A DNA stretch of 7,790 bases from positions 1-7,790 of the forward strand of contig CAKZZJ010000008.1 in assembly GCA_937885165.1 (NCBI GenBank), given 5' to 3'. The notes beneath the pieces are model-generated. The model ran no database searches, was not told the origin of the DNA, and saw only the letters and a list, made by a program, of their open reading frames with translations. Made by a program: the position numbers and the translations under genes. Below, piece after piece: positions 1 to 7,367 of this stretch (position 1 is its first letter; each line of letters opens with the position of its first letter). Origin of the DNA: an uncultured Caryophanales bacterium (GTDB taxonomy: Bacteria > Bacillota_I > Bacilli_A > Acholeplasmatales > Anaeroplasmataceae).

Positions 1-180
1 GTTCAAATGATGAAGGACAAGGGATTTGCTAAGGTAAATATGCATCATTTTGTGCAATGCTGGAAAAGCAAGAATGCGCGAAAAGGCAATACGTATGGCG
101 TGTTGGTAGCAAAAACATGGTATTGGTACGAGACATTTATCCCAATCGTTGAGCAGTATTGTATTGATAACAATCTGTAA
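1..180 (+). CDS. 3' end of an unrecognised protein (5' end off the window)
   Basis: Frame 1 is open from the first base to a TAA at 178-180, giving 59 residues with no start visible, so this is the tail of a longer gene. The tail is rich in aromatic residues (a WYWYETF cluster near its end) and has no membrane segment, signal or motif I recognise, so I assign no function. G+C is about 38% by hand count, clearly above the 26-27% of the genes right of base 840. The next gene to the right begins as a Bacteroidetes-type glycosyltransferase, so membership of a polysaccharide locus is a reasonable inference. The coding call rests on the open frame, ordinary codon use and the clean stop followed by a non-coding gap. 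Confidence 0.6.
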   Translation, partial: VQMMKDKGFAKVNMHHFVQCWKSKNARKGNTYGVLVAKTWYWYETFIPIVEQYCIDNNL

Positions 181-187
181 TTACCGA

Positions 188-243
188 CTGGTTCGTGTAA
201 ATTAGCGTTGAAAGGCTTTTGAACGGTTTTGAACCAGATTTTT
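188..243 (+). terminator. Possible weak terminator after the first gene
   Basis: An inverted repeat pairs CTGGTTC (188-194) with GAACCAG (231-237) and is followed by a short T run (239-243). The loop is long (36 bases), and a competing pairing exists between TGGTTCG (189-195) and CGAACCA (256-262). An octamer TTTTGAAC occurs twice ten bases apart (217-224 and 227-234). The position just after the stop at 180 fits a terminator, but the structure is weak. The rest of 181-308 shows nothing else I can name. Confidence 0.25.
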
Positions 244-308
244 GATTGATTTCTGCGAACCATCACAAAAGAAGAATAACAGTCAATAGCAAAAGTTAAT
301 TATATTAT

Positions 309-1841
309 ATGGAGAACAAGTTGAAAGTAGTATGGATTTGTGCGTTTAATAATTCGCAACTAAGTAGTTACTTACCAATTAAGACCAGTTTGGCACATAG
401 AATTTATTGTTGGTTTAATCATATTCCCATCCAAAAAGAAATATTTGAATATGCCGTATGGAATACAAACGGAATAAAAGAGATGGAGAAGTTGGATGAC
501 TTGATAGAGCTACATATTATCTCACCCTATCCTCGGTTGGCTAAAAAAATCATTTCTTTTAACCATGCTGGCATACATTATAATTTTTTTCGCTATAATG
601 GTCATGTTGAAAATATTCTTTTTTCAAAATTTTCCTTTTGGGGGAAGCCGAAATACAGGAGTAATCGATGCGCCATAAAACAATTGGTAAATAAAATTAA
701 GCCAGACATTATTCATTGTATTGGTGCTGAAAACCCTGAATATTCACTTTCTGTTTTAGACGTTCCGGTGTCTATTCCTGTTTTTGTTCAACTCCAAACA
801 CTAATGATGGCCCCTGATTTTGAAAAGAATTATTCACCTAAACTTGAAAAGATGATTTTAAATGAATATAAAGATTTATATTTATTTTATCAATGGACTC
901 AGTTTGAATTCATAAATGAATGGAATAAATTAAAGCAATATGCTCATAAAAATGATATATCAATTATAGGTGATATACCCATATATTTGGCATATGATTC
1001 ATCTGATGTTTGGTATAACCCGGATTTATTCTTATTAGATAAAAATAAAGAAATGATATATATTTCAGCATGCGTGCCCGATGGCTTTAATCCTGATGGC
1101 CAGCTATGGTGTAATCCTATTTATGATTACAACTATATGAAAAAAGATAATTATGCATGGTGGAGAAAAAGATTATTTAATTCTTTAGCACTTTATGATA
1201 TATTAAGAATAGATCATTTTAGAGGCTTTGATCGCTTTTATATGGTAGAAAACGGTAGTATTAATGCTAAAGACGGCTCCTGGAAGGATGGGCCAAAAGA
1301 AGAGCTATTTAAAGACATATTGGATAAGAATATTATTGTTGAAGATTTATGTGTAATGGATGATGGTGTAAGACGTTTATTAAAAAATGTCAAATATCCA
1401 GGTATGAGAATATTAGAAGAAGCTTTTGATGGTAATAAAAATAATATTCATAAACCATCAAACAATAATGCTAATTATGTATTATATACTGAAACTCATG
1501 ATGGAATTCCTGTGATGGGACTTTTAAATACATTATCTGAAGAAAGAAAAGAAATATTTGTCAATGATTTAATAGAAGAAAGAAATAAATTATCTTTAAA
1601 GACAAAGAAATTAAAGAAAGATAAAGATATTATAGATTCTATGATTGAGCTTGCTTATAAATCTTCAGCTAAATATGTTATAATCCCAGTCCAAGATTTA
1701 TTATATCAGGATGAGAATTATCGTATGAATTTACCTGGTGTGATAGGTAAGAATAACTGGAGTTACCGTATTTTACCAAATGAATTAAAAAGTAAAGCAG
1801 CTAAGAAATTAAGAAAATATGGAGAAAAATACCAAAGATGA
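309..1841 (+). CDS. malQ: Hybrid ORF: glycosyltransferase N-terminus joined to 4-alpha-glucanotransferase (MalQ) C-terminus, probable chimera
   Basis: The 510-residue frame has two unrelated parts. Residues 1 to about 175 (VVWICAFNN start, ELHIISPYPRL, GIHYNFF, KPDIIHCIGAENPEYS, VQLQTLM) match the N-terminal Rossmann half of Bacteroidetes GT-B glycosyltransferases; the C-terminal nucleotide-sugar half is absent. Residues from about 186 are GH77 amylomaltase, which moves alpha-1,4-glucan segments between maltodextrins in the cytoplasm: FYQWTQFEF, GDIPIYLAYDSSDVW (221-235), GQLWCNP, RIDHFRGF with nucleophile D302, VEDL with acid/base E345, THD with D398, and RMNLPG (472-477). The motif around D398 reads TETHDGIP where GTHDN is usual. 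MalQ is normally about 490-500 residues, so about 170 N-terminal residues, including part of the barrel, are missing. The true malQ start is not in this window. It overlaps the next gene by ATGA. Confidence refers to the family calls. Confidence 0.8.
   Translation: MENKLKVVWICAFNNSQLSSYLPIKTSLAHRIYCWFNHIPIQKEIFEYAVWNTNGIKEMEKLDDLIELHIISPYPRLAKKIISFNHAGIHYNFFRYNGHVENILFSKFSFWGKPKYRSNRCAIKQLVNKIKPDIIHCIGAENPEYSLSVLDVPVSIPVFVQLQTLMMAPDFEKNYSPKLEKMILNEYKDLYLFYQWTQFEFINEWNKLKQYAHKNDISIIGDIPIYLAYDSSDVWYNPDLFLLDKNKEMIYISACVPDGFNPDGQLWCNPIYDYNYMKKDNYAWWRKRLFNSLALYDILRIDHFRGFDRFYMVENGSINAKDGSWKDGPKEELFKDILDKNIIVEDLCVMDDGVRRLLKNVKYPGMRILEEAFDGNKNNIHKPSNNNANYVLYTETHDGIPVMGLLNTLSEERKEIFVNDLIEERNKLSLKTKKLKKDKDIIDSMIELAYKSSAKYVIIPVQDLLYQDENYRMNLPGVIGKNNWSYRILPNELKSKAAKKLRKYGEKYQR
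311..315 (+). promoter_or_regulatory. GGAGA ribosome binding site suggesting an alternative TTG start at 321
   Basis: GGAGA lies five bases before an in-frame TTG at 321-323, and the ATG at 309 overlaps this site. Starting at TTG gives a protein beginning MKVVWICAF, the usual beginning in this glycosyltransferase group, whereas the ATG adds four residues (MENK) and has no purine-rich site upstream. Against it, Bacteroidetes rarely depend on such sites and rarely use TTG, so the ATG stays possible. Confidence 0.3.
825..870 (+). other. Inferred junction between two unrelated DNAs (probable assembly join)
   Basis: Glycosyltransferase-like sequence can be followed to about residue 175 of the hybrid frame (PDFEKNY) and MalQ-like sequence from about residue 186 (EYKDLYLFYQW), so the change lies near bases 825-870. 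Hand-counted G+C is about 33% over 361-780 and about 26% over 841-1200. No repeat, insertion sequence or attachment site flanks the join. The exact base cannot be fixed without homologues of both halves. Confidence 0.6.
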
Positions 1842-2506
1842 TTAGAAATGTAATATTTGATTTATATGGAACACTTATTGATATCGATACTGATGAAAAA
1901 TATGAAGGTTTCTTTGAACATGTTGAAAAACTATTTAAAGATGATAAATATTTAGCAGGCAATTTTAAAAAAATATATTTAGCTAAATGTAATGAAAAGT
2001 CTAAAGAAAAAGAAGAATTTGATTTACTCGAAGTGTTTAAAGAAATATTTGAAGTAGATGATTATGAAGCATATAGAATAGCCTGGACATTTAGATTATC
2101 ATCTTTAAATAAAATAAAATTATATCCTAATGTTATATGGCTATTAGAAGCTTTAAAAAACACAGGATATAATATATATTTGTTAACTAATGCCCAAAGA
2201 TGCTTTACTATATTTGAACTTTATGCCTTAGGTATTGAAAAATATTTTGATGGAATATATATTTCAAGTGATTATGGCGTTAAAAAGCCAAATAAGAAAT
2301 TTTTTGAAACATTGATTTATGAAAATAAATTATATATTGATGAATGTGTAATGGTTGGCAATGATCCATTTACTGATATTGAAGGAGCTAAAAATCTAGA
2401 TATGAAATATATCTATGTTGAAACTGAAACTTCAACAAAGGATGTACTTAAGCCTGATGTTAAAGGCTTTAATGCGAAGAAGATATTTAAGTTGATTAGA
2501 AGATGA
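1838..2506 (+). CDS. HAD-superfamily hydrolase
   Basis: This 222-residue cytoplasmic protein has the haloacid dehalogenase-like motifs in order: motif I FDLYGTL with nucleophile Asp8, an alpha-helical cap at about 15-95, motif II LLTNA with Thr117, motif III lysine at 149/150 (KKP), and motif IV GNDPFTDIEGA with Asp176 and Asp180. Length is normal for a subfamily I hydrolase. Position 10, two after the nucleophile, is Tyr rather than the Asp of most HAD phosphatases; this FDxYGTL form is shared with dehalogenase-type members, so a phosphatase role is likely but the substrate is unknown. The ATG overlaps the malQ stop (ATGA), indicating translational coupling. A GGAGA at 1821-1825 lies 12 bases upstream, rather far. 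A role with MalQ on sugar phosphates is only inference. Confidence 0.88.
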   Translation: MIRNVIFDLYGTLIDIDTDEKYEGFFEHVEKLFKDDKYLAGNFKKIYLAKCNEKSKEKEEFDLLEVFKEIFEVDDYEAYRIAWTFRLSSLNKIKLYPNVIWLLEALKNTGYNIYLLTNAQRCFTIFELYALGIEKYFDGIYISSDYGVKKPNKKFFETLIYENKLYIDECVMVGNDPFTDIEGAKNLDMKYIYVETETSTKDVLKPDVKGFNAKKIFKLIRR

Positions 2507-2526
2507 TTAAATTCATCTTCTTTTTT
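2498..2526 (+). terminator. Rho-independent terminator of the malQ-HAD pair
   Basis: A perfect 9-bp stem pairs 2498-2506 (AGAAGATGA) with 2513-2521 (TCATCTTCT), with a six-base loop (TTAAAT) and a T run through 2526. The left arm includes the TGA stop of the HAD gene, so transcription ends at the gene's last codon. Compact geometry and the U tract make this the clearest terminator in the window. Confidence 0.85.
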
Positions 2527-2978
2527 ACGTTTCTTTCTACGATTAATTGACAATTTGGGCATTAAAAATACCATTATAGAATTTCAAAATCAAGTTCATG
2601 TAATAATATTTTTAGCCCTCACCTTACCACAAAAAAAACAATTCATATATTTATGCTCTATAATATGAATTGTCTTTTTGATTTTCTTCAATTTTCTGCT
2701 TGGTATATTTGATATTTTATCAAGCAACCAAACAATTTAAAGAATCGACTTTTAATAATTATAATCATTTAAATTTAAAGTTAAATGATTTTTTAAAAAA
2801 AGATAGTAGTTCTCATAATTTAAATGTGAGTTTCCCATAGTAATCCCCCAAATTAAGAGAACCTTAAAATCTTTTTCAACATTAGTAAGTATTATCTATT
2901 CTTGTTAAATTATTTATATAATAATGTCTTGTAAAAAGTTTATTAATGATATTTTACATCTTTATATTATGTTTAAAA
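2507..2978. other. Intergenic region between convergent genes, no supported gene
   Basis: This AT-rich stretch separates the plus-strand HAD gene from the minus-strand lipoprotein gene. It holds the HAD terminator, a longer hairpin with A and T tracts on either side (2631-2679), and a weaker AT-only hairpin (2763-2772 with 2781-2790, followed by T6). On the minus strand an ATG at 2838 follows GGGGGA with five-base spacing and opens a 28-codon frame ending at 2752; no product can be assigned. I see no tRNA, rRNA, CRISPR repeat or insertion sequence. Confidence 0.6.
2631..2679 (-). terminator. Probable terminator of the minus-strand opp-lipoprotein operon, possibly bidirectional
   Basis: An 11-bp perfect inverted repeat pairs 2638-2648 (ACAATTCATAT) with 2663-2673 (ATATGAATTGT) around a 14-base loop. 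Read on the minus strand, the stem runs straight into eight T (the A run at 2631-2638). Read on the plus strand it is followed by C then five T, so it may stop both directions. It lies about 300 bases past the lipoprotein stop, and the stem is AT-rich, so its strength is uncertain. Confidence 0.6.
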
Positions 2979-5651
2979 TTAAACTATATTTAGCACAAAC
3001 TTCTTTTGAGTTAAATATTCATTAACATATACTTTTAGTTGTGTTAGACCGCACCAGCCCTGTCTTAATAATACTTCATTAAATTCAACCTCATCGTACC
3101 AAACACCTAAAGTGGTCTTAGCTAATTCATGTAATGAATAGAATAAAGCAAATCCGTATCCATATGGGGCATATTGTGATGGTATTTCATTAAACAATTG
3201 AAGTACATAATCATTATTAAATGATAAGCCATATTTTTTTGTGCATGATGCTATATTGCTTGAATTCCAACCTTCATAATTAATACCAAAATCTAGTCTT
3301 GCATATAAAGTAAACATAAATAATTCATTATATTGTGCATACTTCATAGCGATTTCCCATGAGTCAGCATCTTCATCATCTTTATGATTGTCAATAAAAT
3401 GTTGTAATAATGCATATTCAACATATTTGGACCAACCTTCTCCGTGTCCTGTAGATGTATTAACTCTTACAAAATCAGATAAATTTTTATTTTCTTTTGA
3501 ATAAACATAGGCATACAAATGTCCAGGATAACCCTCATGAGCAAGCGTTGTTGCTGTATCACGAGTGTTTTTGCCAACTTGTCTACCGTTTAAATGAATG
3601 TATTCGTTAGAATATGAATCAAGTGGAGACTTCATATAGTATGCTACAGTTGTTGTATTTGCTGTTACTGTTGGGTCCATATATGCAACATCAATATCAG
3701 GAATAGAGTCTAAATCTGGAACTATAGTTTTAGCAAATTCTTTTAAATAATCAATTAAATCATCAATAGTATCATAGTTGATATATTCTATATTTGAGTC
3801 ATTATAGATTAAATATGCTTTTCTATTTTTGTTTATTAATCCTTCCCAATATGAATATTCTTCGTATATATTATCCAATAAAGAATCTAATTCATTTTTG
3901 TATGAGCTTGGTGTTAAATTACCTAATCCTAATCTATTTGATAACATAGAATAATATAATTCTTTTCCACCATCATATTCTCCAAGATAAACTCCTGTGT
4001 AATTAGATGATGCTAAATATCCTTCTTTAGCTTCAGTTAAATAATCGCTTGTTTTTTTAGCTAAATCTTTATGAGCTAAATAAACAGATTTACTTCCTTC
4101 AACATCTGAATTAAATACACCTTCAAAAGAAACTTTATAGTTTGTGACTTCACTTTCAGTTAAAAAGCCATTTTCATTTTCGGTGCTGATTTTAACAGCA
4201 TCTAATTTGTCTTCAATGACTCCTAACAAATAATATCCATCTTTTCCTTCGAACGCATCAACAACTCCATTTAAATAACTAATAAAGCCACTTAATGAAT
4301 ATTCTGATAAACCATAGCCATTTTCTTCTCTATCTTCTATAAATGTATAATATGAATCAAAAGCGTCATAAACTGATGTTAATATACTTAAGCAGTCATC
4401 TACATCTTGTTTATTTCTAAAAGAATATGCTTCAATTTCATCTGGTAAACTTGATGCATATCCTCCATATTGATCAACATAAGTTTGACGCATAATAAGG
4501 TTATTTTTATTTGCTAAGATTCCTTCATAATAGTCAATATATTCATCGATTCTAGCGAGTGTGATTCTTTGACTAAAGCTTAGGCTTTTTTCAGCAAACT
4601 CGTTATATTCAGTACGCATTTGTCGAACTAATTCTAAATCATGATTATATTCATCATCAGTATATTCAGAAAATGAAGTATAAGAATACCATGATGCATC
4701 ACCATGTTCAATTCCATAATTTTCAGGATTAACAAAGAAAATATTGATTGCTAATTGATCATCATCAATGTAATCCTTTAGCATTTCGTTCGCATATTGT
4801 TCAAATTCTTCATCATCCTCGACATCAGCTTTGATGGTTGCGTGATATTCTTCAACAACTTCACCAGATGAATTTTTTACATAACCCTTAGCTAATTTTA
4901 CGCCTTGAGTAGTGGCTTCATTATTTTCATAAGAAACTGTATAACCTTCAGGCAAACTAGAAACATCCTCAAATTGTGTAGATAATGTAGGTTTATCAGC
5001 AGTTAAAACACCTTCAACAGATGGGAATGATAATCCTAATTTACTATCTTTAACATGAATAGTTAATTCAACAGGATCTATTGATTTATATGATTCTGTT
5101 TCAACTGTTGTTAAATTAACAGTGTAATCACCACTTTTGTTAAAGTCAACTTGTACTGCTGGTTCAATTCCTTCAACACTAAAGGAAAGATTTTCACTTA
5201 CCTGAGTTGTATAATCATTTAAATAAACTGTAAAATCATTTTTTCCTAGGTAAGTTGGCTTAATCTTTTCAATAGTTAAGTACACAGTTTTAACTTTAGT
5301 TTCTCCATCCTTTGTAACTCTTAAATTGTAAGCATAGGTTCCTGGATCTTTATGAGAAACTGAAGGAATTACAACATATGTATATCCTTCTGGTAATGTA
5401 GCATCAAAAGTTATTTTGTGGTTTTCTCCATCATATTCTAAAACTACGTCATTAAAATCAAGACTTTCCATTAATTCATCAAAATCTACTTTAGAACTTT
5501 CTGTTGTTGTTACACTTGATGGTGCTATAGTTGGAGTAGTTGTTGGCTCAATAGTAGATGTATTTGTTGATGTACTACTACATCCTACAAAAACAAAACC
5601 AAATAAAAATAATGCTAATATAACTAAAATTTTATTACTTTTTCTTTTCAT
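2979..5651 (-). CDS. Surface lipoprotein, Ig-like repeats plus DUF885 putative zinc metallopeptidase
   Basis: This 890-residue protein begins with a lipoprotein signal: basic MKRK, a hydrophobic stretch 8-22, and lipobox FVGC with Cys24 as the lipid-anchored residue. A Ser/Thr-rich linker (25-52) follows. Residues about 64-128, 132-200 and 205-275 resemble bacterial Ig-like/YDG-type repeats (LEYDGENHKI, LPEGYTYVV, DPGTYAYNL, LPEGYTVSY). From about 285 to the end it matches the DUF885 family, including HEGYPGH (H705, E706, H711) and GEGW with E738, read as metal ligands and catalytic Glu by analogy with zinc peptidases. It should sit on the outer face of the membrane. AAGGA at 5659-5663, seven bases before ATG, supports the start. 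The stop of the upstream membrane-protein gene is 11 bases away, so both are co-transcribed with the peptide importer. Peptidase activity is inferred; the substrate is unknown. Confidence 0.88.
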   Translation of the reverse strand: MKRKSNKILVILALFLFGFVFVGCSSTSTNTSTIEPTTTPTIAPSSVTTTESSKVDFDELMESLDFNDVVLEYDGENHKITFDATLPEGYTYVVIPSVSHKDPGTYAYNLRVTKDGETKVKTVYLTIEKIKPTYLGKNDFTVYLNDYTTQVSENLSFSVEGIEPAVQVDFNKSGDYTVNLTTVETESYKSIDPVELTIHVKDSKLGLSFPSVEGVLTADKPTLSTQFEDVSSLPEGYTVSYENNEATTQGVKLAKGYVKNSSGEVVEEYHATIKADVEDDEEFEQYANEMLKDYIDDDQLAINIFFVNPENYGIEHGDASWYSYTSFSEYTDDEYNHDLELVRQMRTEYNEFAEKSLSFSQRITLARIDEYIDYYEGILANKNNLIMRQTYVDQYGGYASSLPDEIEAYSFRNKQDVDDCLSILTSVYDAFDSYYTFIEDREENGYGLSEYSLSGFISYLNGVVDAFEGKDGYYLLGVIEDKLDAVKISTENENGFLTESEVTNYKVSFEGVFNSDVEGSKSVYLAHKDLAKKTSDYLTEAKEGYLASSNYTGVYLGEYDGGKELYYSMLSNRLGLGNLTPSSYKNELDSLLDNIYEEYSYWEGLINKNRKAYLIYNDSNIEYINYDTIDDLIDYLKEFAKTIVPDLDSIPDIDVAYMDPTVTANTTTVAYYMKSPLDSYSNEYIHLNGRQVGKNTRDTATTLAHEGYPGHLYAYVYSKENKNLSDFVRVNTSTGHGEGWSKYVEYALLQHFIDNHKDDEDADSWEIAMKYAQYNELFMFTLYARLDFGINYEGWNSSNIASCTKKYGLSFNNDYVLQLFNEIPSQYAPYGYGFALFYSLHELAKTTLGVWYDEVEFNEVLLRQGWCGLTQLKVYVNEYLTQKKFVLNIV

Positions 5652-5662
5652 TTACTTTTCCT

Positions 5663-6076
5663 TTATTTAACAATAAAATCTATTAAGAAACATAATCCTG
5701 CAAGTGCTATAAAAATAACACCAACAATAAATAGAAACCATACATTTCTCTTATGTTCTTTTCTCATACGCTTTTTTCTTTCAGCATAATCGTAATATCG
5801 CTCTCTTTTTTCCTTTCCTAATCTTATAGGTAAAAATAAAACTAAATTTTTGAACCCATAAGTAATGATATCAAAAATTCCTTCATTTGAAATAACAACT
5901 ATTAATCCGAAAGAAGCAAGTGCAACACCTGGAATAAATAACGAATCACAAATAATCATTATAATTTGATCGTAAGATGTAGCACTAAAAAGTCCTAAAA
6001 TCGAAGCGATGATAAAAAATAGAGCAATAGCAAGTGCGAAAGTTATTAAATAACTCCACAACTTATTATTTTTCAT
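5663..6076 (-). CDS. Small membrane protein, DUF3899-like
   Basis: This 137-residue protein has three predicted membrane helices at about 8-30, 45-62 and 112-135, with a strongly basic loop at 86-110 that should be cytoplasmic by the positive-inside rule. The NEGIFDIITYGFKNL segment after the second helix resembles DUF3899 proteins of Firmicutes; I recall this from family pattern and could not search it. Its ATG lies inside the 3' end of oppF, an 11-base overlap, with AAAGGAA (6084-6090) seven bases upstream, so it is translated with the transporter genes. It is not an Opp permease, which has about six helices and a conserved EAA loop. It may assist the transporter or the following lipoprotein, but no function is known. 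Confidence 0.75.
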   Translation of the reverse strand: MKNNKLWSYLITFALAIALFFIIASILGLFSATSYDQIIMIICDSLFIPGVALASFGLIVVISNEGIFDIITYGFKNLVLFLPIRLGKEKRERYYDYAERKKRMRKEHKRNVWFLFIVGVIFIALAGLCFLIDFIVK

Positions 6077-7367
6077 TTCTTAGTTCCTTTTGATACTGTT
6101 CAAATTCAGCAGTATTACAGCTAATAAAATGTCCTGGTAAAATTTCTTTTAATGTGGGTTTTTCAACTGAATAATCATGTGCTGAAATTGGATTATAGTT
6201 AATTCTTACTCTATCTTTTTCATATTCAGGGTCTGGAAGAGGTATGGCAGAAAGCAATGATTTAGTATATGGATGAAGAGGATGCTTAAACAGCTCTTCA
6301 GATGTGGCAAGCTCCACAATCTTACCAAAATACATAACAGCTATTCTGTCACAAAAATATTTAACGACAGATAAGTTATGTGCAATAAATACGATTGAAA
6401 GATTTCTTTCTTTTCTTAAATCGTTTAATAAGTTAATTATTTGAGCCTGAATTGAAACATCGAGTGCTGAAATAGGTTCATCAGCAATAATTAATTCTGG
6501 GTCCATAATAATTGCTCTAGCGATTCCTATTCTTTGCCTTTGACCACCTGAAAATTCATGAGGATATCGTCCTGCATGGTCTCTAACCAATCCAACTAAT
6601 TCAAGGACTTCATAAACCTTCTCTTCAATAACTTTATTGTCTCTATAGCCTCTAATTCTCAATCCTTCTGCTATAATTTCTTTAACCGTCATTCTTGGAT
6701 CTAAAGATGCAATAGGATCTTGAAAAATCATTTGCATTTTAGTCATAACACGATCTTTTTTAGCAAGTCTAAGTTCGTTATTATATTCTTTTTTTAACTT
6801 TGGAAGTTCCTCATTTGAGGCATCCGCTAAAAGAGGTCCATATTTCTCTTTAACTTCAAGAACTTTTCTAGCAGCATAATCCCTTTCGCCATATTTTTGA
6901 TCGTGACGTGCTGCACGAATTCTTTCTTTTTCAGCATTAATTATATCATAAGCTTTTTTGATTTCATCAACTTCTAAATTATCATATTTGTTGTTGATTT
7001 TAACTTTTAAATCTTCATCATCAGCACATTCTGATAATTCTTCAGTTCTTTCTTCTTTCAATTGAGCAAGTTTTTGTTTTAATCTTATCTTCGTATACTT
7101 AATTTCTTTTTCATTCCATCTAGTACCTGCAGACACTCTTTGGCCCTTAAAAATAACATCCCCAGAAGTTATATCATAAAGTTTAATAATTGATCTACCA
7201 GTTGTTGTTTTACCACAGCCTGATTCACCAACTATTCCAAAAACTTCTCCTTTATATACGTCAAAGCTTACGTCATTAACAGCTTTTAATTTTTGCCCGC
7301 CAATTTTAAAAAATTGCTTTAAATGTTTAACTCGAAGGATTACTTCTCTATCTCCATTATTTTGCAT
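6066..7367 (-). CDS. oppF: Oligopeptide ABC transporter ATP-binding protein OppF, with a long charged insert
   Basis: This cytoplasmic ATPase, paired with OppD, powers peptide import through the OppB-OppC channel. All nucleotide-binding motifs are present: Walker A GESGCGKT (47-54), Q-loop MIFQDP with Q216, signature SGGQRQR (273-279), Walker B LIIADE (292-297), D-loop SALD (300-303) and the H-loop His330. The C-terminal [19 protein letters not shown] and LPGHFISC segments are typical of OppF. The protein is 433 residues against about 310-330 in most bacteria; the extra ~110 residues lie between Walker A and the Q-loop (about 84-208) and are rich in Lys, Glu and Arg, likely coiled coil. Similar inserts are known in Mollicutes-related OppF proteins. 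The start is supported by AGGGTGG (7374-7380) six bases upstream, inside the end of oppD, which overlaps by 11 bases. Confidence 0.93.
   Translation of the reverse strand: MQNNGDREVILRVKHLKQFFKIGGQKLKAVNDVSFDVYKGEVFGIVGESGCGKTTTGRSIIKLYDITSGDVIFKGQRVSAGTRWNEKEIKYTKIRLKQKLAQLKEERTEELSECADDEDLKVKINNKYDNLEVDEIKKAYDIINAEKERIRAARHDQKYGERDYAARKVLEVKEKYGPLLADASNEELPKLKKEYNNELRLAKKDRVMTKMQMIFQDPIASLDPRMTVKEIIAEGLRIRGYRDNKVIEEKVYEVLELVGLVRDHAGRYPHEFSGGQRQRIGIARAIIMDPELIIADEPISALDVSIQAQIINLLNDLRKERNLSIVFIAHNLSVVKYFCDRIAVMYFGKIVELATSEELFKHPLHPYTKSLLSAIPLPDPEYEKDRVRINYNPISAHDYSVEKPTLKEILPGHFISCNTAEFEQYQKELRNEK

Noticed and set aside
45..266. Minus-strand open frame of 73 codons
   Set aside because: It is antisense to the plus-strand gene tail ending at 180 and extends into a non-coding gap. 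It has no ribosome site or recognisable motif.
309..1841. A genuine new bifunctional glycosyltransferase-glucanotransferase enzyme
   Set aside because: Neither half is complete, the base composition changes at the join, and the contig carries adapter sequence, so an assembly artefact is simpler.
1838..2520. Mycoplasma-type code with UGA read as tryptophan
   Set aside because: TGA ends both malQ and the HAD gene at sensible lengths, the second directly within a terminator. Tryptophans in the other genes use TGG, with no internal TGA in any complete gene.
2763..2794. Hairpin of 10 bp (AATCATTTAA / TTAAATGATT) followed by T6
   Set aside because: It is a perfect repeat but almost purely A/T with an eight-base loop, and it is far from the end of any plus-strand gene. 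It is too weak to call as a terminator by itself.
2850..2978. Promoter-like hexamers on the minus strand (TTTACA, TTAACA, TATAAA)
   Set aside because: Such matches are expected by chance in DNA this AT-rich, spacings are off, and no supported gene lies downstream.
5416..5670. Plus-strand open frame of 84 codons
   Set aside because: It is antisense to the signal peptide, Ser/Thr linker and first repeat of the lipoprotein gene, and its hydrophobic, valine-rich content is a shadow of that sequence.
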